DNA of 64,000 nt from DASQHW01 sp963837155 (GTDB taxonomy: Bacteria; Actinomycetota; Acidimicrobiia; IMCC26256; PALSA-610). Positions 47,950 to 53,582 of the stretch are shown piece by piece. The position numbers and the translations under genes are program-made. Each line of letters opens with the position of its first letter. Position 1 is the stretch's first letter. Where the stretch lies: assembly GCA_963837155.1 (NCBI GenBank), contig CAWIMB010000001.1:434001-498000 (forward strand). Direction: 5' to 3'. The notes under the pieces were generated by a model that was not told where the DNA came from, did not search any database, and was given only the letters and a program-made list of their open reading frames with translations.

Positions 47950-49344
47950 ATGGCAGCGATTGTTGTGTGTGGCGGAAGCGTCATCGGCCTGGCCACCGCG
48001 ATATTGCTCGCGAGGGAAGGGCACGAGGTGACGGTCCTCGAGGCCGATGGCGCGCCGGTACCCGCCGATGCCGCGCAGGCGTGGGATCGCTGGGACCGAA
48101 AGGGTGTTGCCCAGTTCCACCAACCCCACAACCTCTTCGCGCACGCGCACGCGAGATCATGGACGCGGATCTGCCCGGACTGACCGACCGCCTCGTCGAT
48201 GCCGGTGGTACCTGGATCGACCCGCCCTCGGCACTCCCGCCGTCGATCACGGACCGATCGCCGATGCCGGGCGACGAACGCTTCCGGTTCGTCAACGCGC
48301 GCCGTCCCACGATCGAAGCGGTGTTTGCGCAAGCCGCCGCCGACCACGAGGGCGTGACCGTCCGGCGCGGCGTCAGCGTGACCGGACTGCGTGCGAAGGG
48401 AACGCCGGGCGGCCCGCCACCGCGTTGCCGGTGTGCACGTGAAGGGCGAAGGAGATGTCGACGCGGATCTCGTCGTCGATGCGATGGGGCGCCGAACGAA
48501 GCTGCCGGAATGGCTGGCGGCACTGGATGCCGGCGACCCGTACGTCGAGTCGGAGGACTCGGGGTTCGTCTACTACACGCGCTACTTCCGCGGCCCGGAG
48601 TTTCCGGTGTCGTTCGCGCCCCCGCTTTCGCCGTTGGGTTCGATGTCGCTGCTGACACTCCGCAGCGACAACAACACGTGGTCGGTCACGCTCTTTGCTC
48701 CCTCGGCCGATACCGAGCTGCGCGCCCTGCGCGATCCCGATCGATTCGAGCGCGTCGTGCACGCGTGTCCCCTCCATGCCCATTGGCTGGAGGGCGAGCG
48801 CATCACCGATATCGAGGTCATGGCAGGAATCCTCGACAAGTACCGCCGCTACGTCGCCGAGGACCGTCCGGTCGCGACGGGAGTGGTGCCGGTCGGCGAC
48901 GCGTGGGCGTGCACCAACCCGTCGGCCGGGCGCGGTATCAGCGTCGGCCTCATCCACGCGCAGCGCCTGCGAGACGTCGTGCGCGCGGGCGTGGACGATG
49001 CCGACGCGCTCGTCCGCCGCTTCGACGAGATGACCGAAGCCGACGTCACGCCGTTCTACCGCAACCAGATCGCGGCGGACCGTGTGCGCATCGGCGAGAT
49101 GAACGCGATCAGAACAGGTGGCGAGCCCACCAAGCCCGATCCGACGATGGCCGCGATCGCCGTCGCGATGGGCCGAGACCCCGTTGTCTTCCGAGGGATG
49201 ATCGAGACGCTGACGTGCCTCGGGCTTCCCCAAGAAGTGTTCGCCCGCCCCGAGTTCAAGGAGCGGGTTGCCCCGTACATCGGTCAAGTGCCGACGCCGC
49301 TCCCGGCACCGACCCACGCCGAGCTGCTCGAGCTCGTGCGCTGA
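47950..49344 (+). CDS. FAD-dependent monooxygenase-like protein, two frame breaks
   Basis: Three pieces in three frames join to about 464 residues: VVCGGSVIGLATAILLAREG (FAD glycine motif) from ATG 47950; near 48150 to EIMDADLPGLTDRLVDAGG; near 48410 to GVHVKGEGDVDADLVVDAMG, then PVGDAWACTNPSAGRGISVG, the second FAD-binding motif. The plan resembles tryptophan-halogenase and geranylgeranyl-reductase-like monooxygenases. GGAGGAG precedes the start. The conserved segments on both sides of each break argue for sequence errors. Confidence 0.75.
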
Positions 49345-49354
49345 TCGGTGCCGG

Positions 49355-50913
49355 TCAGAACGGCCAGGTCGCGTTCCGGCCTTCCTCGAGCACCTGCATC
49401 GCCGTGAACGTCGCGTCGGTGAAGCCGCCGAGCGTGTAGCGACCGCTCTCGCCCGCCGCGAGTGCCGACGCGCGGTAGCCCGCGAGGTTGAACGTGTAGA
49501 TCAGCGGGACGTGGTCGAGACGAACGTGGCCCGAGTCGTGCTGCTGATCGTCGGTGAAGATGACCGCACGCCGGTGCCGCTTCGGGTCGAACCACCGCGC
49601 GATCGCCGTGTGACCGAAGGTCGCGTGACCCACTGAGCCGACCACGCGCACGACCGTCTCGACGCCGGCGAGCACAGACGCGCCGGCCAGACCGTGGACA
49701 CGCGCGTTGTGCTGGCCGTAGATGATCACGTCGACATTCGACGCGCGCTTCGCCGTCGCCATCGCCATGACCGCTGCCACCTCGACGCGCTGCAGACGCG
49801 AGCGGTTCGACACCGAGGCCTGCATCGAACCCGACGTGTCGATCACGACGAGCGTGCCATCGAGCGCGGGGATGTTCGCGACCGTGAGCTCCAGCGTGCG
49901 ACCGAGCGCGCGCTTCCAGTTGTCCGACGGCACGTGCGCGTACGCAGCCCACACCTGGTATGGGAACAGCCGGGCGCGCGCGACCTCGTTCGGATCCGTG
50001 AGCTTCGCAATGACCGTGTCCACAGCCGCGTCCGAGATGCCTGCCTGATCGAAGTTGCGCAGGTTGCGGGCCAGTGCCATCACGCCCATCGACGGGATGA
50101 CCAGTTCCCACGCCTCGGCATCCATGCCACCCGGCAGCCAGCCCGACAGCCGCTCCCACGAGAAGCCCGCCGCGCGAGCGCGGTCGGACCACGCTCGCGC
50201 AGCGCGGCGCGCCGCGCGTCGACTGCGATCGCGTCGAGCTCCGCGGCGGCGGCCAGCATCGGCAGGGCGGCTGCGTCGGCGCGCGCGTCGTCGTGGTGAC
50301 GGCGGTCGAGCAGCCAGCGGAACAGCGTCGACTGGCGCTCGTCGCGTGGCGACGGGTGCGTGAGCTCGATGACGTCGGCCATGCGGATCTGGCGCGACAG
50401 GCCGTCGTACCGGAGCGCGGCCCGCTCGTTGTAGAGACGCTGCGCCGCGTCAGCAATGCCGCGCTTGACCGGCATCGGAACGTTGCGACCGTGCGTCGTC
50501 AGCCAGTTGCCGAGCATCTCGGCCGGCTCGTCGGCGCGCTGGAGCGCGCCTGCAACAACCTGCCGGCCGTTCACACCACCGGCCGCGACATACTCGGCCG
50601 CCATCACGATCGCGGCCGAACGCATCAGCATCGTGGCGCGCAGGTACGGCGCCAGACCCGCGACGAACGCCGGGTTCGTCGTCGTGACCTGGCGTACGAG
50701 CGCGACGAAGCGCGCGTCACGTACGTCGGCGCGCTCGTAGAACGTGTCCTCGCCGACCATGTTCGTCGCGGCGAGCAGGAACAGATCCGACTCGGCGTCG
50801 CGCGCGTACGCAGCGCCGCCCTCGTGCGTGGGCGTGCGCACGTGACGCGTGTGGATCGGCGCCGTCAGGTTGACCCGGAGCGGGCGCCGCTTGGAACCCG
50901 AGAACTTCGTCAT
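49355..50913 (-). CDS. TROVE-domain (Ro60-like) RNA-binding protein, one frame break
   Basis: About 518 residues. Residues 25-330 are the TROVE ring of helical repeats (HEGGAAYARDAESDLFLLAA, MVGEDTFYERADVRDARF, MRSAAIVMAAEYVAAG). The frame changes near 50175; after it come AGFSWERLSGWLPGGMD and a von Willebrand A domain whose metal site VVIDTSGSMQ is intact. Ro proteins bind Y RNAs and ends of misfolded RNAs and act with nucleases in RNA quality control. ATG 50913 has GAAGGAAG 8 bases upstream. The leader carries a tRNA-like element and, further up, a tRNA array on the same strand. Confidence 0.92.
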
Positions 50914-50961
50914 GATGTGTGCTTCCTTCGTATGCGAGGAGTCCGGTCAGGGAACTCAGCG

Positions 50962-51026
50962 AACGAGCGGTGCCGATTCGAACGGCGAGGCCGTAGGGCC
51001 CTTCACGCCAACAGAAGTACGCCCGT
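50962..51026 (-). ncRNA. tRNA-like RNA without anticodon arm (Y-RNA/YrlA candidate)
   Basis: Reading 51026 to 50962: acceptor ACGGGCG pairs fully with CGCTCGT (one G-T); T8 A9; D arm CTTC/GAAG with GG in loop TGTTGGCGT; T arm GCCG/CGGC with canonical loop TTCGAAT. Between D and T arms there is only GGCC-CTAC-GGCC, a 4-bp stem with 4-base loop, so no anticodon. The D-loop/T-loop contact of a tRNA is kept. Bacterial Y RNAs of the YrlA class mimic tRNA in this way and bind Ro proteins. It lies 49 bases before the TROVE start codon. Function inferred. Confidence 0.6.
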
Positions 51027-51035
51027 CCTGCGCAG

Positions 51036-51111
51036 CTGACCGGAGATGAGAGGTCGGCCTGGGAACCAGGCGGCGGAGGACACTGGCGCTCTGCCAATTG
51101 AGCTACGTCCC
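51036..51111 (-). pseudogene. tRNA-like 5' half
   Basis: GGGACG, T8 A9, an intact D arm (GCTC-AATTGGCA-GAGC), then CCAG...CTGG enclosing an oversized loop. There is no T arm and no matching 3' acceptor strand; CCTGG-TTC-CCAGG follows. The 5' acceptor strand instead matches the 3' acceptor strand of the element just upstream, with only TTCG between them. Confidence 0.4.
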
Positions 51112-51186
51112 GAAGGACGACGGGACTCGAACCCGCAACCACCCTGTCTGAAGCAGAAGGAACCCCCGTCTGCGCATCAGGCCGAC
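51112..51186 (-). pseudogene. tRNA-like 3' half with TCA (opal) anticodon loop
   Basis: Anticodon arm TTCTG-CTTCAGA-CAGGG (T33, anticodon TCA, G37), variable TGGTT, good T arm GCGGG-TTCGAGT-CCCGT and a 3' strand CGTCCTT. No 5' acceptor strand or paired D stem can be found, though GCGCAGACGG resembles a D arm. A selenocysteine tRNA is excluded because there is no long variable arm. Probably broken. Confidence 0.4.
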
Positions 51187-51229
51187 TCAAATATCAAGGA
51201 ACAAAACAACTGCACAGACGATCGATGAG

Positions 51230-51301
51230 CTGCGAGCCCAGGTCTCGAACCCGGTTCTCCTGGTTCAGAGCCAGGTGTGGTTCCCGTTCCACCAACTCGC
51301 A
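51230..51301 (-). tRNA. tRNA-Gln (CTG)
   Basis: Acceptor TGCGAGT/GCTCGCA, D arm GTGG/CCAC with loop AACGGGAA, anticodon arm CCTGG-CTCTGAA-CCAGG (T33, A37), T arm CCGGG-TTCGAGA-CCTGG. Discriminator G. All four stems intact; CCA not encoded. One of the better preserved members of the array. Confidence 0.88.
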
Positions 51302-51311
51302 AGATCTGGCC

Positions 51312-51355
51312 GCGGCGAGCGGAGCAGCCCGGAGGGTGCGCAGCTCGCTCGCCGC
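51312..51355. repeat. Hairpin in the spacer between tRNA-Gln and tRNA-Pro
   Basis: GCGGCGAGCG (51312-51321) pairs exactly with CGCTCGCCGC (51346-51355) around 24 bases. ATTTTG follows on the plus strand. A smaller stem CTCGC/GCGAG lies at about 51373-51390. This 120-base spacer is the only long gap in the downstream half of the array; it may be a processing site or a separate structured RNA. Confidence 0.45.
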
Positions 51356-51422
51356 ATTTTGCGCAGCCTCAACTCGCGAGCGAAGCGAGCTCCTCAGCAA
51401 GCCAAATGCAAAGCAAGCATGG

Positions 51423-51496
51423 TCTGGACGGAGAGATTCGAACTCCCAACCTCCGGCTTCCGACGCCGGCGCGCTCCCACGTTGCGCTACGTCCAG
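51423..51496 (-). tRNA. tRNA-Pro (CGG)
   Basis: Acceptor CTGGACG/CGTCCAG, T8 A9, D arm GCGC/GCGC with loop AACGTGGGA, anticodon arm CCGGC-GTCGGAA-GCCGG (T33), T arm GGGAG-TTCGAAT-CTCTC (one G-T). Discriminator A. Intact. Confidence 0.88.
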
Positions 51497-51500
51497 GTGG

Positions 51501-51574
51501 TACTCACGGCGAGAGTCGAACTCGCACTGGTCGCGGTCTGAACGCGGTGCCTCTTCCTGTTGGGCTACGTGAGC
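51501..51574 (-). tRNA. Class I tRNA with CAG (Leu) anticodon
   Basis: Acceptor GCTCACG/CGTGAGT, T8 A9, D arm GCC/GGC, anticodon loop TTCAGAC (T33, anticodon CAG) on a CGCG/CGCG stem, T arm GCGAG-TTCGACT-CTCGC, discriminator A. The variable loop has five bases, whereas bacterial tRNA-Leu has a long variable arm. Either an anticodon-changed tRNA of another isotype or an unusual Leu tRNA. Confidence 0.75.
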
Positions 51575-51575
51575 G

Positions 51576-51646
51576 TGGACCAGGCGGGAGTCGAACCCGC
51601 AACCGTCTCCTTGCAAGGGAGCCGTTGTCTCCGGTGCAGCTGGCCC
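51576..51646 (-). tRNA. tRNA-Ala (TGC), D arm irregular
   Basis: Acceptor GGGCCAG/CTGGTCC, anticodon loop CTTGCAA (T33, TGC) on CTCC/GGAG, T arm GCGGG-TTCGACT-CCCGC, discriminator A. The D region (GCACCGGAGACAACGGC) does not form a clear 3-4 bp stem. One base separates it from the neighbours on each side. Confidence 0.72.
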
Positions 51647-51647
51647 G

Positions 51648-51714
51648 TGGCGGGAGCGGGAATCGAACCCGCGCGCGCGGCGTATGAAACCGGGCTGACT
51701 CCATGTCTCCCGCT
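51648..51714 (-). tRNA. tRNA-Met-like (CAT), shortened D arm
   Basis: 67 bases. Acceptor AGCGGGA/TCCCGCC (A1-C72 not paired), anticodon loop TTCATAC (T33, CAT) on a 4-bp stem, T arm GCGGG-TTCGATT-CCCGC, discriminator A. The D arm is GAC-ATGGA-GTC with a 5-base loop and no connecting bases 8-9. Could be elongator Met, initiator-like or Ile2; too altered to decide. Confidence 0.65.
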
Positions 51715-51718
51715 GCGA

Positions 51719-51795
51719 TGGGGTGACCGGCCGGACTCGAACCGGCTTCCTCCGGGTTCACGTCCCGGCGTGTCGACCACTTCAACCTCGGCCAC
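51719..51795 (-). tRNA. tRNA-His (GTG), C33
   Basis: Acceptor GTGGCCG/CGGTCAC with discriminator C and an encoded CCA, the only one in the array. D arm GTTG/CGAC, anticodon arm CCGGG-ACGTGAA-CCCGG with C at position 33, T arm GCCGG-TTCGAGT-CCGGC. Two extra bases lie between D and anticodon stems. The base before G1 is T, so G-1 is not encoded. Confidence 0.78.
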
Positions 51796-51797
51796 AG

Positions 51798-51870
51798 TCA
51801 ACGAGGGAGGGCTCGAACCTCCGACTTCCTCTTTGTAGGAGAGGCGGTCTTCCGACTGACCTACTCGTCG
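51798..51870 (-). tRNA. tRNA-Val (TAC), C33
   Basis: Acceptor CGACGAG/CTCGTTG, T8 A9, D arm GGTC/GACC with loop AGTCGGAA, anticodon arm CCTCT-CCTACAA-AGAGG with C33, T arm GGAGG-TTCGAGC-CCTCC, discriminator A. Stems perfect apart from one G-T; only U33 is lost. Two bases from tRNA-His. Confidence 0.82.
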
Positions 51871-51947
51871 TTGTTCATTGCTCGGCCCTGTTGCAACCTG
51901 GACCGCCCGTGGGAGACTCCGACGCGTCTCCGGCAGGGGGGTTCGCG

Positions 51948-52385
51948 ATGCAGGTACAGCAACTCGGACATGTCGTTCTCAAGGTTCGTGACCGCGAACG
52001 TTCCGAGGTCTTCTACACACAGGTGCTCGGCCTGCCGGTCGCGGCTCGCATGGACGCGCCGGCGATGACCTTCTTCACGCTCGGCAACCATCACGACTTC
52101 GCGATCGTCGAGGTCGGTACCGGCGGCGCGGACGCGGCGGCGAACAGTCCCGGGCTGTTCCACGTCGCGTTCAAAGTCGGTGACACGATCGACGACCTTC
52201 GCGACGCAAAGTCGCATCTCGAAGCCGCGGGCGTAACGATCGACGGCATCGCCGACCACACGGTCTCCAAGAGCATCTACTTCCGCGACCCCGACGGGAA
52301 CGCGATCGAGATCTACATCGACGCTTCCGATGTCTGGCGCACCGATCCCCAGACCGTCGCGACGATCGGGCCGCTCACGCTCTAG
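51948..52385 (+). CDS. VOC family protein encoded antisense within the tRNA array
   Basis: 145 residues: VQQLGHVVLKVRDRERSEVF, TQVLGLPVAARMDAPAMTF, GLFHVAFKVGD and SKSIYFRDPDGNAIEIYID, with His, His and Glu positions of a VOC metal site. ATG 51948 after GGCAGGGGGG. It is the only protein gene inside the tRNA array and is on the opposite strand, splitting the array into groups of ten and about ten. Its substrate is unknown. The stop lies 15 bases from tRNA-Ile. Confidence 0.85.
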   Translation: MQVQQLGHVVLKVRDRERSEVFYTQVLGLPVAARMDAPAMTFFTLGNHHDFAIVEVGTGGADAAANSPGLFHVAFKVGDTIDDLRDAKSHLEAAGVTIDGIADHTVSKSIYFRDPDGNAIEIYIDASDVWRTDPQTVATIGPLTL

Positions 52386-52399
52386 CCGGGTTCGAGTTG

Positions 52400-52473
52400 T
52401 AGGGCGTCGTGGAGTCGAACCACGTCGTCCCGCGATATCGAGCGCGGTGCCTTGTCCGTCTGGCTCACGCCCT
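52400..52473 (-). tRNA. tRNA-Ile (GAT), eight-base anticodon loop
   Basis: Acceptor AGGGCGT/ACGCCCT, D arm GCC/GGC, anticodon stem CCGCG/CGCGG closing CTCGATAT, eight bases instead of seven. GAT with A37 is the likely anticodon and is preceded by C. T arm CGTGG-TTCGACT-CCACG, discriminator A. Short variable loop rules out Ser (CGA). The extra base may be real or an indel. Confidence 0.72.
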
Positions 52474-52482
52474 TCGCGTGCG

Positions 52483-52554
52483 TGGTCTCGGGAGCGCTCG
52501 AATCTCCGCCTGCCGGATTTCACACGGCCGCTCCACCGTCAGAGCTTCGAGACC
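52483..52554 (-). tRNA. tRNA-Phe (GAA)
   Basis: Acceptor GGTCTCG/CGAGACC, D arm GCTC-TGACGGTG-GAGC, anticodon stem GCCG/CGGC with one mismatch (T31-C39) and T33-GAA-A37, T arm GGAGA/GCTCC with one mismatch, loop TTCGAGC, discriminator A. Weakened but recognisable. Confidence 0.78.
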
Positions 52555-52563
52555 ATGAGATCG

Positions 52564-52636
52564 GTCCGGCGGCGGGGATCGAACCCGCTCCTCTCGGGTA
52601 CGAACCGAGTGTCCTTTCCTTCAGGACCGCGCCGGC
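52564..52636 (-). tRNA. tRNA-Thr (CGT)
   Basis: Acceptor GCCGGCG/CGCCGGA (pair 1-72 is G-A, unpaired), D arm GTCC/GGAC with loop TGAAGGAAA, anticodon arm CTCGG-TTCGTAC-CCGAG (T33), T arm GCGGG-TTCGATC-CCCGC, discriminator C. Confidence 0.8.
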
Positions 52637-52654
52637 GTGTTTGCTCCGTGATGG

Positions 52655-52725
52655 CTGCCAGGGAAGGGCTTGAACCTTCGCCTTCCGGTTAACGGCCGGA
52701 CGTCTTTCCGCTCGACTACCTGGCA
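52655..52725 (-). tRNA. tRNA-Asn (GTT), C33
   Basis: Acceptor TGCCAGG/CCTGGCA, T8 A9, D arm GTC/GAC with loop GAGCGGAAA, anticodon arm TCCGG-CCGTTAA-CCGGA with C33, T arm GAAGG-TTCAAGC-CCTTC, discriminator G. Every stem pairs; U33 is replaced by C. Confidence 0.82.
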
Positions 52726-52738
52726 TCTGTGTTGTGCG

Positions 52739-52809
52739 TACCGCGACGGGAGTTGAACCCCGGCTTCCGGGTTGAGGGCCCGGCGTCTTCACCGTTCGAC
52801 TATCGCGGC
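52739..52809 (-). tRNA. tRNA-Glu (CTC), C33, six-base T loop
   Basis: Acceptor GCCGCGA/TCGCGGT, T8 A9, D arm GTC/GAC with loop GAACGGTGAA, anticodon arm CCGGG-CCCTCAA-CCCGG with C33. The T arm is CGGGG-TTCAAC-TCCCG, one loop base short. Discriminator A. Confidence 0.75.
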
Positions 52810-52814
52810 GTGTG

Positions 52815-52889
52815 CCTCGCCGGCACGATTCGAACGTGCGACCTCCGCGTTCGGAACGCGGTGCTCTCGTCCTGCTGAGCTACGGCGAG
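52815..52889 (-). tRNA. tRNA-Arg (CCG)
   Basis: Acceptor CTCGCCG/CGGCGAG, T8 A9, D arm GCTC-AGCAGGACGA-GAGC, anticodon arm CCGCG-TTCCGAA-CGCGG (T33), T arm GCACG-TTCGAAT-CGTGC, discriminator G. Fully canonical. Confidence 0.92.
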
Positions 52890-52894
52890 GAGAG

Positions 52895-52967
52895 CGTCGA
52901 CGGCAGGGGTCGAACCTGCATGCTCCGGTTTCGTAGACCGGCGCCTTTTCCATTCGGCCACGTCGAC
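52895..52967 (-). tRNA. tRNA-Arg (ACG)
   Basis: Acceptor GTCGACG/CGTCGAC, D arm GCC/GGC with loop GAATGGAAAA, anticodon arm CCGGT-CTACGAA-ACCGG (T33), T arm GCAGG-TTCGACC-CCTGC, discriminator G. Fully canonical. Confidence 0.92.
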
Positions 52968-53025
52968 ATGGCTCCCTCCGCTCCGCCATCCCTGGCTGCG
53001 CTGCGTCCGCACGATGACGTGTGCG

Positions 53026-53098
53026 CGCCACCGACGGGACTTGCACCCGCGACCTCCGGTGTGACGGACCGGCGCTCCACTCGTTGAGCTACGGCGGC
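53026..53098 (-). tRNA. tRNA-Asp (GTC), C33, altered loops
   Basis: Acceptor GCCGCCG/CGGTGGC, T8 A9, D arm GCTC/GAGC with loop AACGAGTG (no GG), anticodon arm CCGGT-CCGTCAC-ACCGG with C33, T arm GCGGG-TGCAAGT-CCCGT in which T55 is G. Discriminator G. The usual D-loop/T-loop contact is lost on both sides. Confidence 0.75.
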
Positions 53099-53100
53099 AT

Positions 53101-53176
53101 GTGCGCGCCCTGGGTCTCGAACCCAGTCTGTTCCCGGCTAAGAGCCCGGTGCCCTACCAGTCAGGCGTGACGCGCA
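53101..53176 (-). tRNA. tRNA-Lys (CTT)
   Basis: Acceptor TGCGCGT/GCGCGCA, D arm GCC/GGC with loop TGACTGGTAG, anticodon stem CCGGG/CCGGG (one G-G mismatch) with loop CTCTTAG (T33), T arm CTGGG-TTCGAGA-CCCAG, discriminator C. Confidence 0.82.
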
Positions 53177-53178
53177 TC

Positions 53179-53204
53179 TCGGAGTCGCGTGCCGACGACT
53201 CCGA
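53179..53204. repeat. 9-bp hairpin upstream of tRNA-Lys
   Basis: TCGGAGTCG (53179-53187) and CGACTCCGA (53196-53204) form a perfect stem around 8 bases, immediately before the 5' end of tRNA-Lys. The remaining 75 bases up to tRNA-Trp show no further tRNA. Possibly a processing signal or attenuator. Confidence 0.45.
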
Positions 53205-53278
53205 TGACGATGTCCGTGCAGTTGTCAAGGTGCTGTTGTCCGGGACTGGCATGCCCGGCGCGAAAGAACATGTCTACG

Positions 53279-53347
53279 CAGGCCCGGAAGGTGTCGAACC
53301 CCCTGCCGTCGGTTTTGGGGACCGGGGCGCCACCGTGGCTCGAGCCC
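53279..53347 (-). tRNA. tRNA-Trp-like (CCA), C33, shortened D arm
   Basis: First gene of the array. Acceptor GGGCTCG/CGGGCCT pairs throughout with wobble. The D arm is only GCCACGGTGGC, too short for a normal D loop. Anticodon arm CCGGT-CCCCAAA-ACCGA has C33 and one mismatch. T arm GGGGG-TTCGACA-CCTTC with two G-T pairs. Discriminator G. Confidence 0.65.
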
Positions 53348-53394
53348 AAGAGGAACTCGCGCGCATGACGAGGTGCGCGCAATGGTTGCGGAGA

Positions 53395-53435
53395 AGCGCT
53401 GAACTCAGGCGAGAACGCTGCGCCTTACCAGCGCT
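53395..53435 (-). other. Two-tier stem-loop in the array leader
   Basis: On the minus strand AGCGCTG and CAGCGCT (7 bp) enclose AGGCG/CGCCT (5 bp) with a 9-base apical loop and a 3+5 base internal loop. It lies between the promoter-like sequence and tRNA-Trp. The rest of the 177-base leader (53348-53524) shows nothing else I can name. A structured leader or small RNA is possible. Confidence 0.4.
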
Positions 53436-53524
53436 CGTCAGGTCGGCACGCGTGCGCGCCGAAGCTCAGGGCTTGTCCCTGCAGCAATATTTCGGCGGTG
53501 AATGTGCGTGCCATAGGAGCATTG

Positions 53525-53553
53525 ATGTTGCGGGATCGCGCGTCGCGTGTCAA
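53525..53553 (-). promoter_or_regulatory. Promoter-like sequence for the tRNA-TROVE array
   Basis: On the minus strand a perfect -35 TTGACA (53553-53548), exact 17-base spacing and -10 CAACAT (53530-53525). Transcription would start near 53518 and could run through all tRNAs to the TROVE gene. No second promoter as good was noticed inside the array. Confidence 0.55.
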
Positions 53554-53582
53554 ACGTTTTTCGCGCGGTTATCCTCGATGAG

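Noticed and set aside
51112..51186. Selenocysteine tRNA because of the TCA anticodon
   Set aside because: No long variable arm, no eight-pair acceptor stem, and no selenocysteine genes nearby.
51046..53160. Short open frames on the plus strand with phrases such as GLEPPTSSL, GIEPARAAYETG, GLEPSPSG
   Set aside because: These are reverse-complement translations of tRNA T arms (GGTTCGAxTCC read backwards), a well-known source of false proteins.
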